Source of the DNA: Clostridium beijerinckii
Lineage (GTDB): Bacteria; Bacillota; Clostridia; Clostridiales; Clostridiaceae
NCBI RefSeq assembly: GCF_036699995.1
Contig: NZ_CP144906.1
Coordinates: 2,495,001-2,559,000 of the forward strand
Length of the DNA stretch: 64,000 bases
Direction: 5' to 3'
Shown here: one piece after another, positions 7,445-15,412 of the stretch
Position numbering within the stretch: position 1 is the first letter of the stretch
Layout of the letters: every line of letters starts with the position of its first letter
Made by a program: the position numbers and the translations under genes
The notes under the pieces: model-generated
What the model was told of the DNA's origin: nothing
Database searches by the model: none
The model's input: only the letters and a program-made list of their open reading frames with translations

Positions 7445-7472
7445 CTCTATTCTATTTTAAAATAGAATAGAG
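7445..7472. repeat. Perfect 28-bp palindrome
   Basis: The sequence reads identically on both strands, beginning CTCTATTCTATTTT and ending with its exact complement. The surrounding 7388-8110 holds no gene I can support, apart from a terminator-like hairpin at 7668-7703 (AATGAGGAG and CTCCTCATT, followed by TGATTTTT). Confidence 0.7.
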
Positions 7473-8110
7473 ATGAAAGGAATATGAACAAATATGATTT
7501 TTAACATATTAACATTAGCAATTATATGTTTTTTGCTAAATAATCATGAGTAATTTATTTTGATATCTCTAGAAAGGAGGAAATCCTCATCTCTTAAATT
7601 AATAAATAAATTATGAAATAAAAAGTAAAAGTAGATAATTATATTTATATACTTATCAATGGATTATAATGAGGAGTTAATATAGTGTATTGAGCTCCTC
7701 ATTTGATTTTTAACATGCCAATATATAGAGTTAGGAATTATTGAAATAAATAATGATAACAATTTATTAAAGTGGCAATAATTAAATCTATATAATAGAT
7801 ATAGCTAAATAAGTATTATCAATTAGGCAGTATAAAGAAACAAAATATAAAAATATATTTAGAATTGTTTAATGTTAGAGATATGAGTGCTTTGACGTTT
7901 ATATAATAAAGGATAGACTTTTGTATAAGGCATATGTCGATTATAATATCGATAGAAGATTGAATAAAAATATAGCATAGTGCTGTTATGATATTTAGAA
8001 ATTTGCTTATATATGTTAAAATTAACTTAATAAATTTAAATTATATAAGTAAAATTTTATTAGAGGAATAGATTACTATAAAAAATATTTTTACATGAGG
8101 GGGTGCATTA

Positions 8111-8944
8111 GTGAAGCAAATAAATTATGAAGATATGATAATGAAAAGAGCAATGGATATATTTGCAGAAGAAGGTTTGAAATTTTTTGGTATAGATAAA
8201 AAAGTAAAAGATACTGGATCTACTGAAATTGTTGTTCTTGAGATAAAGAATATGCTAATGGATTATACTTTCCTAATGGAAGATGATAGTTACATTCATT
8301 TTGAATTTCAAACTACTAACAAGGGAATTGAAGACTTAAGAAGGTTTAGAACCTATGAATCTCTCCTTAATTTTCAAACTGGTAAAGATGTTGTAACATA
8401 CGTTGTTTATTCAGGAGATATAAAAGATCCTATAAGTGAATACTATAGTGGAATAAATTCTTATAAAGTCAATGCAATATCGATGGCTAATAAGGACGGA
8501 GATGCAATTTTTAATGATATAATAAATAAAATAAATGATAAAGAAGAACTAAGCAAGCAGGATATTATATCATTAACATTTACACCAATAATGGGTGGTA
8601 AGCTTAGTAAAAGTGATAAGATAATAAATGCAATTAGAGTGGTTAAAGACATAGATAAAGATTACAGATATGACGTGGAGTCAATCCTATATGCTTTTGC
8701 AAGTAAATTTTTAGAAGGTAAAGATTTAGAAAAAGTAAGGGAGGAGATAAAAATGACTGAATTAGGTAGAAGCTTGATAAAAGAAGGAAAATTAGAAGGA
8801 AAATTAGAAGGAAAGCAAGAAAATTCAATAGAAATTGCTAAAAGAGCTATTAAAAAGGGAATGAGTGACGAATTAATCAGTGAATTAACAGAACTATCTA
8901 TTGAGCAAATACAGATAATAAGAAAAACAATTGAAACTAATTAG
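8111..8944 (+). CDS. Rpn-family recombination-promoting nuclease / PD-(D/E)XK protein
   Basis: 277 residues. The N-terminal half matches Rpn/PDDEXK-type proteins: a strand TEIVVLEIKN, then HFEFQTTNKG (E-x-Q core) and the stretch LRRFRTYESLLN, followed by YVVYSGD. The C-terminus has a short repeated LEGKLEGK segment and a helical tail (ELISELTELSIEQIQIIRKT) typical of these proteins. Family members nick or cleave DNA and are often scattered in accessory regions. The start is a GTG preceded by GAGGGGGTG. A duplicated, frameshifted C-terminus follows directly. Confidence 0.75.
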   Translation: MKQINYEDMIMKRAMDIFAEEGLKFFGIDKKVKDTGSTEIVVLEIKNMLMDYTFLMEDDSYIHFEFQTTNKGIEDLRRFRTYESLLNFQTGKDVVTYVVYSGDIKDPISEYYSGINSYKVNAISMANKDGDAIFNDIINKINDKEELSKQDIISLTFTPIMGGKLSKSDKIINAIRVVKDIDKDYRYDVESILYAFASKFLEGKDLEKVREEIKMTELGRSLIKEGKLEGKLEGKQENSIEIAKRAIKKGMSDELISELTELSIEQIQIIRKTIETN

Positions 8945-8962
8945 TATTATTGAGGAAAGTAT

Positions 8963-9165
8963 ATGACTGAATTAAGTACTATGTTAATTGAAGATGGTTA
9001 TAAACAAGGATTTGAGCAAGGTGAATTAAAAAAAAATCAATAGAGGTTTCTAAGATAGCCATAAATCAAGGTATGAGTGACGAATTGATTAGTGAATTGA
9101 TTGGGCTATCTATAAGAGAAATTAAAATAATAAGAATAGCTATTGAAACTAATAAAACAAAATAA
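8963..9165 (+). pseudogene. Frameshifted duplicate of the Rpn C-terminus
   Basis: It begins MTELSTMLIEDGYKQG, then after a run of nine A residues the homology moves to another frame. That frame continues IEVSKIAINQGMSDELISELIGLSIREIKIIR, parallel to the C-terminus of the preceding gene (GMSDELISELTELSIEQIQIIR). It is a relic of a second Rpn gene or an internal duplication. Slippage in the poly-A tract is the likely lesion. Confidence 0.75.
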
Positions 9166-9182
9166 ATAGAATTATAAAAAGG

Positions 9183-9291
9183 AAGATATTAATATACTTT
9201 AAGCAATAGATAATGTACGAGATATAGAACTTCTTAACTAAGGTTTTTAGGGTCTCATATATTGTATTCAGCTTAAAGTAATTAATATCTT
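9183..9291. repeat. Long imperfect inverted repeat (21-22 bp arms)
   Basis: The left arm 9183-9204 and right arm 9271-9291 are complementary with a single-base bulge, around a 66-base loop that itself can partly pair. TTTTATTTT follows on the plus strand. It could be a structured RNA, a large terminator or a small non-autonomous element. Confidence 0.6.
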
Positions 9292-9491
9292 TTTATTTTA
9301 ACTGGGTAAGGCTCGGACAAATGGTGAAAAGTACAACAAGTGGAAAAACGTATTCTGATCTGATTTACTTTAGATGAACCAGAAGCAGCATTGTTACCTT
9401 AAAACTAATGGTTATGCTTAGATATTATTAATGATGAGGTTATTTTCTATAAAGGAATAGCATAAATATTAAGAAAAAAGGAGGATTAGCA

Positions 9492-9608
9492 ATGAAAAAA
9501 ATCATTCAGATAATTATGAGTTTCATTACAAAAAATATTGGTGGAGGTAAAAAAGCAAATAAAGATATAGATATTCGTTTTATATTTCATTTAAGAATAA
9601 AATCTTAA
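9492..9608 (+). CDS. Possible 38-aa peptide, doubtful
   Basis: MKKIIQIIMSFITKNIGGGKKANKDIDIRFIFHLRIKS has an amphipathic or hydrophobic N-terminal helix and a basic tail. AAAAAAGGAGG provides a good ribosome site. Sequence downstream looks like decayed coding DNA, so this may be the 5' remnant of a longer gene. I recognise no family. The gap 9292-9491 holds nothing else that I can support. Confidence 0.3.
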   Translation: MKKIIQIIMSFITKNIGGGKKANKDIDIRFIFHLRIKS

Positions 9609-9778
9609 TGGAAAAAACAAAATTAGTATTGAAGAGGAATTTCGTATTAGAAATGGACTCTTCACTTACTTAGCAATATGATATAGATAAAATATATTGC
9701 AATAGATTTGTTTTTTGCTAAAGATTTTATTAGAAGAAAGATAAAATAAATTAATAAAAATAGTATGAGTAAAGAAAG

Positions 9779-9817
9779 ACGATAAACACTTAAAAATCAA
9801 ATGTTTATTGTCTTTCT
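9779..9817. terminator. Decayed copy of the module terminator hairpin
   Basis: AAGACGATAAACA and TGTTTATTGTCTTT form a 13-bp stem with G-T pairs. It is clearly related to the GGCGATAAACA hairpin at 372-409 and precedes a decayed yvrJ copy in the same arrangement. Confidence 0.65.
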
Positions 9818-9818
9818 T

Positions 9819-10007
9819 TATGATAGGCCTCATTAGATTGATTTGTATCTATAATAATTCTAAACTTAATTGATATTCTTGTAATTTATTTATCAATTAA
9901 AAAAGATACACTATTAATTTATTTCTCTAAGTGAATAAGCAAGTATAATGCTACTTGGCAAAATACTCGTTATTGATTATAAGATTAATTAAATATGCCG
10001 CTTTCAT
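9819..10007 (-). pseudogene. Decayed third copy of yvrJ
   Basis: Base-by-base, this stretch follows yvrJ of the module. Shared blocks include the ATTTATTTCTCTAAGYGAAT segment, followed by TAAGCAAGTATAATG against TTAGCAAATATGCAG and by ACTTGGCAAAATAC against GCCACGGGAAAGCC. Many substitutions and indels destroy the frame. Together with the terminator relic it shows that a third module once lay here; no sigma or amidase remnant is recognisable in 10008-10406. Confidence 0.7.
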
Positions 10008-10406
10008 AATAAATTAATATACTCATAATAGATATACGTTTATATAAATATTAAGATAAAGATACTAAGTTTTCATAGAAAAGTATGACATAGATAATAC
10101 ATTGCCTATAGAGGATGCAATAGAAGAATATGGCCAATGCTCCAAGGAGTAATGCTGATACCTAATTTGATAGTTAATAAAATAAATTATAAAGAACTAA
10201 TCAGGTTTAAAGTTATACAAGCCTAATTAATATGCAGTAAGATAAAATATAACTAGGAATCCTGTATAAAATGAATAGGATAGACAAGAAATAGGATTAG
10301 CTATAGTTCTAATTATATTGGATATTAGAGAAGATAAGTTGTAAATAAATTATAAATAATTAGAAAGAATAAATTATAAAACAAATTTGAATTTTACCTA
10401 TAATCT

Positions 10407-10618
10407 ATGAGTAGCGTAGAACAAATAAAAGAAAGTTTATTCAAGTAAAATAGCAGGAAGTCTAAAAATCATACCCAGATAAATTCGTTAAATTTCAAAT
10501 TGTAGAATCCCATAAAGATAATAAGTTCAAATATTTTGATGAAGTTGGGAAAACAACGGTAATAAGATATATAAGAGAAGCTATGCTAGAATTTACAAAA
10601 TATAAAAATGATCAGTAA
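10407..10618 (+). pseudogene. Decayed coding fragment of unknown family
   Basis: Starting at MSSVEQIKESLFK, a stop and then a frameshift near 10470 interrupt a frame that resumes as PDKFVKFQIVESHKDNKFKY and continues DEVGKTTVIRYIREAMLEF to a TAA at 10616. Composition is protein-like only when the frames are joined. I do not recognise the family. The rest of 10619-10917 holds only a hairpin (10738-10770, GCTGTATTATTC with GAATTATACAGC). Confidence 0.5.
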
Positions 10619-10917
10619 GTTGAAGTAATGAAAATAAAAGTATGGAAATAGAAAAAGTCTAATATATTGGTATTAGCAGGAGTATGTAATTAAAAATAAC
10701 TTGAAATTAAAATATAGATTGAAGCAAGAAATGAAAGTGCTGTATTATTCTAGAGTGAATTATACAGCATTATTAATTATACATGAAAATTAATAATTAA
10801 AAGCTTATATACCAGTGATAGAGCTATTTGTACAATTAATTAGAAGTGCTGTAATTTAATTTCGGTATTTAATTTTAATTTGTTTTTATTAAATAACTTC
10901 CCATTATAGACAAGAAA

Positions 10918-11277
10918 TTAAAAGCTTTTATCCTGATTATTAAGTTGTGAACAACGATTAAATTCCATTTCTAATACTGTGTTTACCGTATGTTTACCTA
11001 GATGATCTAAAGAATTATATTTTTTTAATAAACATTCTAATTCTTCTGATAGTTGTAAATGTGTTTTTATTTTGTTTTCATCCCATCCCATTAAAATAGA
11101 TGGAGTTGTTTCTAATATTGCTGCAAGTTTTTCGATTTTGTCAGAAGGTATATTAGAGATTACGCCACTTTCATATCTTTGAAGTGTTGGCTTACTAATA
11201 GATAATCTTTTAGAAACATCTTCTAATGTGAGATTCAATTCTAATCGTCTATTTTTGATATTTTCTTTCAAACCCAT
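10918..11277 (-). CDS. XRE-family (CI-like) phage repressor
   Basis: 119 residues. Residues 6-60 form an HTH_3 domain: IKNRRLELNLTLEDVSKRLSISKPTLQRYESGVISNIP. The C-terminal half is short and helical, without an autocleavage (LexA/Peptidase S24) domain, so derepression would need an antirepressor rather than RecA. It is divergent from the phage early genes, with about 460 bp of repeat-containing DNA between. AAGGAGG precedes the start. It is likely the lysogeny regulator of the island's phage-type module, and the BRO/ANT protein at 15413 is a candidate antagonist. Confidence 0.85.
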   Translation of the reverse strand: MGLKENIKNRRLELNLTLEDVSKRLSISKPTLQRYESGVISNIPSDKIEKLAAILETTPSILMGWDENKIKTHLQLSEELECLLKKYNSLDHLGKHTVNTVLEMEFNRCSQLNNQDKSF

Positions 11278-11351
11278 TTTATGTTTCCTCCTTATAGCAT
11301 ATTAAAAGTAAGTAAATTATCCAATATTTATTAATTTAATTTATTGAATTG

Positions 11352-11589
11352 CAGTAAATTAATTAAAATTATTCTGATAAAGTATAATATCTGCCTATAT
11401 AATTTACAGATTAAAAACAGTAAACTAAATAAATGATAGTGTACTTTGACATTAATTGTAATTAACTAATCTTAGATTTTAATAGATTATATTGATTATG
11501 TATATATTTTATCTGCTATTGTTAATAAATAAAATATATAATAATATTCATTTACCATTTAATTTGTTCAGTATAGTAAATAAATTAAA
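11352..11589. promoter_or_regulatory. Three AGTAAAYWAA-type repeats in the divergent control region
   Basis: CAGTAAATTAATTAAA (11352-11367), CAGTAAACTAAATAAA (11418-11433) and TAGTAAATAAATTAAA (11574-11589) are direct repeats between the repressor and the early genes. The last is part of an AT-rich palindrome. They are candidate operators for the XRE repressor. AT richness makes chance matches possible. Confidence 0.45.
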
Positions 11590-11674
11590 TTATCATTTTT
11601 AATTTATTATAACATCTGTTTCTGGATATGCAACAATTATTTTCCATTATATAGAAAAAATTACGTGAGAGGTA

Positions 11675-11719
11675 TTGACAATAATAGCCATAATATATAA
11701 AATATTACTTAACAAGTAA
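11675..11719 (+). promoter_or_regulatory. Early promoter with an overlapping TTACTT-N3-AAGTAA operator
   Basis: TTGACA (11675-11680), a 17-bp spacer and TAAAAT (11698-11703) form a near-consensus sigma-A promoter. TTACTTAACAAGTAA (11705-11719) covers the expected transcription start. The same palindrome recurs at 11935-11949 and 58872-58886. It is a strong candidate operator for the adjacent 65-aa regulator. Confidence 0.75.
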
Positions 11720-11735
11720 CGAAAGGGGAGCATTT

Positions 11736-11933
11736 ATGATATTAATTAATGAGTTAAAAGGAAAGATGAGAGCAAAGGGATATACTCAGGAAAAGCTGGC
11801 AAGGGAATTAGGAATGTCTCCAAAAACTTTAGGTAATAAACTTAATAAAGGCATATTTGGTTCTAATGAAATCGATAAGATGATAAAACTATTAGATATA
11901 AAGAATCCAATAGAGATATTTTTTTATGAATAA
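11736..11933 (+). CDS. Cro-like helix-turn-helix regulator
   Basis: 65 residues, almost entirely one HTH domain: LKGKMRAKGYTQEKLARELGMSPKTLGNKLNKGIFGSNEIDKMIKLLDI. It is the size of a Cro-type repressor. AAAGGGGAG precedes the ATG. The gene is bracketed by two TTACTT-N3-AAGTAA palindromes, one at the transcription start and one directly at its stop codon, which suggests autoregulation and control of the next gene. A third copy of the site upstream of the integrase suggests it also coordinates recombination. The regulator-site pairing is inference. Confidence 0.8.
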   Translation: MILINELKGKMRAKGYTQEKLARELGMSPKTLGNKLNKGIFGSNEIDKMIKLLDIKNPIEIFFYE

Positions 11934-11934
11934 A

Positions 11935-11949
11935 TTACTTAAAAAGTAA
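11935..11949. promoter_or_regulatory. TTACTT-N3-AAGTAA operator, second copy
   Basis: TTACTTAAAAAGTAA begins two bases after the stop codon of the 65-aa regulator and lies upstream of the excisionase-like gene. Only the three central bases differ from the site at 11705-11719. Confidence 0.65.
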
Positions 11950-12051
11950 ATTGTAATAACTTTATATATATTGTTTAGAAATCTAAAATTAATTATTCCA
12001 ATTTAAAAGTATTATGTTACGCTAATAGTTATTGTTACGGGAGGACAAGCT

Positions 12052-12312
12052 ATGGAGGAATTATTAAAAGAAATTTTAGTTGAATTAAGAAAAAATAGTG
12101 AAAAAGAGAATGCTGGAGATAAACTTACTTATACCCTTAAAGAGTGTTCTTATATATCAGGTATTGGTCTCAATACGTTACAAGAAGAGATTTCAAAGCA
12201 GAATTCAGATTTTCCATTCTTTAAAATAGGAAAGAAGGTGATGGTAGATAAAAAACTATTTCATCAATGGCTTGAAAATATTTCTATGGTTCACCAAGAA
12301 TTAAGAAAATAG
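12052..12312 (+). CDS. Excisionase-like small DNA-binding protein
   Basis: 86 residues with a MerR/excisionase-type winged HTH: YTLKECSYISGIGLNTLQEEISKQNSDFPFFKIGKKVMVDKKLFHQWLE. The pattern 'hypothetical helix, turn, then F-K-I-G-x-x-x-x-V' is typical of Xis/HTH_17 proteins that bend DNA at att sites. GGGAGGACAAGCT precedes the ATG. It lies at the opposite end of the island from the integrase, unusual for int-xis pairs but consistent with circularised element order. The role in excision is inference. Confidence 0.65.
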   Translation: MEELLKEILVELRKNSEKENAGDKLTYTLKECSYISGIGLNTLQEEISKQNSDFPFFKIGKKVMVDKKLFHQWLENISMVHQELRK

Positions 12313-12539
12313 TAATCTTAAATTAAAAACATAAATGTAAAATTATTTTCATACACCTTGATTTAGAATGTATGGGGATTCAACTTTTAATAAAAATGTA
12401 TAAAAAGAAAGTGAGGACTTACAAATGAATTTTAGGATTTTTAAATGTTATATAGATGTTTGTAAGTTAATTGAGTTAAACCCATCATGGAATGGTCTTG
12501 AAAGGTTTAGGCAATTTTATTTATGGGAGCGTGAAAATA

Positions 12540-13907
12540 ATGGCAGATATCAAATGGATTAAATTAGCTACTAATATGCATGATGATGAAAAGATGAAGT
12601 TAATAGATGCAATGCCTAACAGGGATACAATTCATTATGTTTGGATAAGAATACTTTTACTTGGTGGAAAACTTAATGCTAATGGAAAGGTTTTCTTATC
12701 AGAAGGGAAACCTCTCACTGCCAAAATGTTGGCTGTATTATTTTCTAGGCCTTTAGAGGATATTAAGATTGCATTAAAAGTATTATCTAACTTTGGCATG
12801 ATTGAAATAGCTTCTGATAAAGTAATTAGAATTGTGAACTGGGATAAGCATCAGAACATAGAGGGAATGGAAAGGGTTCGTGAACAAAACAGAAAAAGAG
12901 TTGAAAATCATAGAGAAAAGAAGAAAGAAGAGAAGAATGCAGCTAAAAATAATAAGGAAGAAACTCAGGAAGATAAAGTCTTAGAAGAATTTATAGATTT
13001 AGAAGAAAATCAAGATATGGATGAAAGTGTAGAATTAGAAAAAACTAATGAATTAGAACGAAAGAAAGATTACTCTAAGAATTCTACTATAGAAGAAAAC
13101 AAAGCTCTAGGTAAAAATGATATATTAGAAAATTTGGAAACTAATGAAGAGGCTTGTGGAAATACGTATATTAATGATAAAACTAATATTACTACTAGCG
13201 AAGCAGGTAATAATAGTACTGTAGAAATTATTGATAATAATGAAGATATCAGTAATAACATTTTAGAAACTGATGATAATAATTGTATTGTTACTAAAAA
13301 TAATAGTAACGTTACTCAAAATAAATGTAACGTTACAGTAACGCAGCAGAATAAGAAAGAGATGGAGAATAAGAAGAAGAATAAGAAAGAGAAAAAAGAG
13401 ATAGATAAAGATAAAAACATAGAGGGTAAAAAGAATACTGGTTTTGATATAAAGAATAAAGGCTCAGCTTGTGATGAGGACGTTAGTCAGCCGAATCTAT
13501 TTAAGAAACACAATAATACTAAAAGTGAATCAGGGGAAGAGGAGGACATAAATCTTAAAGTTTTAGAGCTTATGCATTATCATGAAAAAATAACAGGGAA
13601 GCCAGGAGGATGCGACTATGTTGCTCTTAGATCAGCTATTGATATCCATGGAGAAAAAATGGTTAAGATGGCCATGGATGTTGGGTTTGAAAAGAATTGT
13701 CCTGACATAAAGTATGCAATTGGGGTATTAAAAAACTGGAGGAGAGATGGGTATCCAGAAGATCATATGGAGGTAAAGAAAAATGGGGTTAGAAGCAATG
13801 GAAAGAGTAACACAGCAGATAAAAATGAATTTGCAGGATTCAAGCCAAAGGAACCACGAAAGCTTACAGAAGCTGAAAGAAAGAGGATTGAAGCAAACCT
13901 CATATAG
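12540..13907 (+). CDS. DnaD-like phage replisome organizer
   Basis: 455 residues. Residues 1-115 match the phage replisome organizer N-terminal domain (ADIKWIKLATNMHDDEKMKLIDAMP, then HYVWIRILLLGGKLNANG). Residues about 130-335 are a highly charged, Asn/Lys/Glu-rich linker. Residues about 338-405 form a DnaD/DnaB_2-like domain (LELMHYHEKITGKPGGCDYVALRSAI). Such proteins bind the phage origin and recruit the helicase loader. The ATG at 12540 after GGGAGCG is preferred to the upstream in-frame ATG at 12492. The linker-coding DNA contains GTAACGTTAC iterons, a candidate origin. The DnaC-like gene overlaps its 3' end by 125 bases. Confidence 0.85.
   Translation: MADIKWIKLATNMHDDEKMKLIDAMPNRDTIHYVWIRILLLGGKLNANGKVFLSEGKPLTAKMLAVLFSRPLEDIKIALKVLSNFGMIEIASDKVIRIVNWDKHQNIEGMERVREQNRKRVENHREKKKEEKNAAKNNKEETQEDKVLEEFIDLEENQDMDESVELEKTNELERKKDYSKNSTIEENKALGKNDILENLETNEEACGNTYINDKTNITTSEAGNNSTVEIIDNNEDISNNILETDDNNCIVTKNNSNVTQNKCNVTVTQQNKKEMENKKKNKKEKKEIDKDKNIEGKKNTGFDIKNKGSACDEDVSQPNLFKKHNNTKSESGEEEDINLKVLELMHYHEKITGKPGGCDYVALRSAIDIHGEKMVKMAMDVGFEKNCPDIKYAIGVLKNWRRDGYPEDHMEVKKNGVRSNGKSNTADKNEFAGFKPKEPRKLTEAERKRIEANLI
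13290..13343. repeat. GTAACGTTAC iterons within the replisome-organizer gene
   Basis: GTAACGTTAC occurs at 13306-13315 and 13327-13336, with half-sites GTTAC at 13290 and GTAACG at 13338, all within 54 bases of the linker-coding region. Phages of this type often carry the replication origin inside the initiator gene. The encoded residues (NSNVTQNKCNVTVTQQ) are low-complexity, so the DNA may be selected as sites. Confidence 0.55.
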
Positions 13908-14583
13908 GTGTGACAAATGCTGCGACACCGGATGGATACTTATTAAGCAGGAGCATATGCAACCTCTTGCTGTAGCTTGTGAATGCAGGAAAATAGAAAA
14001 GCTAAAAAGTGAATGGAAGTATTCAGGAATCAATGTTGAGCAAAGTAAACTTACTTTCTCTAGTTTTGAAATTTGGAATGAAGCGTCAAGCAAAATTAAG
14101 GATACTGCTGCAGCTTATTGTACTGAGTTTGATGAAATTAGAAACAATAGGCGCAATAGCATTTTATTATGCGGACAGGTTGGCAGCGGTAAAACGCACT
14201 GCAGCATTGCTGTTGCATTAAACTTTTTAAAACAAAGAATTAAAGTAGTGTACATGCCTTATCGTGATGTGATCACAAAGATAAAACAAAACATGATTGA
14301 TGAAGAATATTATACTAGGACAATTTCAAAGTATCAATTATGCGAGGTCCTTTTGATTGATGACCTCTTTAAAGGAAAGGTCAATGAAACCGACGTGAAT
14401 ATTATGTTTGAAATCATTAATTATAGGTACCTTAATTTTCTGCCTATAATAGTCAGCAGCGAATTTTCTATTGATAGATTATTAGCATTTGATGAAGGGG
14501 TAGCTTCAAGAATATATGAAATGTCAAAAGATTATGTAGTAGAAATTGAGAAGGATATTAGGAATAATTATAGGCTTAAGTAA
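13783..14583 (+). CDS. DnaC-like helicase loader ATPase
   Basis: 266 residues. An N-terminal helical region is followed by a zinc-type cluster (YRCDKCCDTGWI and CECRK, about residues 42-70), then an AAA+ core: Walker A CGQVGSGKTH and Walker B VLLIDDLF. This is the DnaC/DnaI loader family that places replicative helicase at the origin. The ATG at 13783 has GGAGGT seven bases upstream, so a 125-base overlap with the organizer gene in another frame is likely real. A TTG at about 13892 is a poorer alternative. Phage replication pair with the preceding gene. Confidence 0.85.
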   Translation: MGLEAMERVTQQIKMNLQDSSQRNHESLQKLKERGLKQTSYRCDKCCDTGWILIKQEHMQPLAVACECRKIEKLKSEWKYSGINVEQSKLTFSSFEIWNEASSKIKDTAAAYCTEFDEIRNNRRNSILLCGQVGSGKTHCSIAVALNFLKQRIKVVYMPYRDVITKIKQNMIDEEYYTRTISKYQLCEVLLIDDLFKGKVNETDVNIMFEIINYRYLNFLPIIVSSEFSIDRLLAFDEGVASRIYEMSKDYVVEIEKDIRNNYRLK

Positions 14584-14697
14584 ATTTACAATGCACACAG
14601 CACAATTCACAATAAACAATTACAGAGTGAAAATTCGCATTAAAATGAATTTTTTTGAGAATTAATCAAAATTAAGTTATGAAGGGAAGTTATTTAA

Positions 14698-14940
14698 ATG
14701 AAAGCATCAGGGATAGTAAGAAATCTTGATAATTTAGGGAGAGTTGTAATACCAAAGGAAATAAGAAAGGTATTAGGAATTAATGAAGGGGATTCAATCG
14801 AAATAACTAAGGTTAATAATGATATAGTTTTGAGGAAATACAGTAAAGGATGCATCTTTTGTGGAAGTGATAAAGATATAAGTGAATTTAATAATGTGCT
14901 TGTTTGTAGTGGCTGCAGAAAGATTTTAGGACAGAATTAG
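14698..14940 (+). CDS. AbrB/SpoVT-family regulator with C-terminal zinc ribbon
   Basis: 80 residues. Residues 1-48 form a swapped-hairpin AbrB domain (SGIVRNLDNLGRVVIPKEIRKVLGI), the DNA-binding fold of AbrB, SpoVT and MazE. The C-terminal CIFCGSDKDISEFNNVLVCSGC is a two-CxxC zinc ribbon. Short AbrB-like proteins with this ribbon are common in clostridial prophages. GAAGGGAAG precedes the ATG. The next gene begins one base after the stop, so they are co-translated. Confidence 0.85.
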   Translation: MKASGIVRNLDNLGRVVIPKEIRKVLGINEGDSIEITKVNNDIVLRKYSKGCIFCGSDKDISEFNNVLVCSGCRKILGQN

Positions 14941-14941
14941 A

Positions 14942-15334
14942 ATGAACAGGCCGAAAGATTTACCTAACCGCCTGGAATGCGCATACTGCAAGAGGAATTA
15001 TAAACATGGTGGAGAATGTCAGGGAAAAAGCACAAATAGAAATGAAGATGGCTGTCTTTATTTTAGCATGGATGAAAAAGGATGTATAAGAAATATAGAT
15101 CAAAGTATACCTTTTAATCTATATAGTGATATTCCACCAGTTGGTATGTGGAGAGATGGATGGACAATATATAATCAAGATACAAAAATCAGAATAAATA
15201 AGATATATGCTTTAAGCTGGAATGAAAGAAAAGGTTTGTTGTATGTTAAATGTAACTTTGATTATTTTATTAATGAGTTTAGTGAGAATTATAAAAAAGA
15301 AACTAATAAACCAAATCTAAAGGTTATTAAATGA
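14942..15334 (+). CDS. Hypothetical Cys-rich phage-type protein
   Basis: 130 residues of unrecognised family. The N-terminus CAYCKRNYKHGGECQGKSTNRNEDGCLYF has five cysteines in a zinc- or metal-binding-like spacing. The remainder is mixed alpha/beta with no signal or membrane segment. It starts directly after the AbrB-like gene (one base between), with AGGA inside that gene's 3' end as the ribosome site. Its position between the replication genes and the antirepressor suggests a phage accessory function. Nothing more specific can be supported. Confidence 0.65.
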   Translation: MNRPKDLPNRLECAYCKRNYKHGGECQGKSTNRNEDGCLYFSMDEKGCIRNIDQSIPFNLYSDIPPVGMWRDGWTIYNQDTKIRINKIYALSWNERKGLLYVKCNFDYFINEFSENYKKETNKPNLKVIK

Positions 15335-15412
15335 GTCACATGAAGAAATGAATATTTTGAATTATTGATTAAGGATTAAAAGGATAAAATTTTAAAAAAG
15401 GGGATAATCAAA

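Noticed and set aside
13306..13336. GTAACGTTAC sites as operators of the hcp1 regulator
   Set aside because: They lack the 4-bp spacer, lie inside a coding region and are clustered like iterons.
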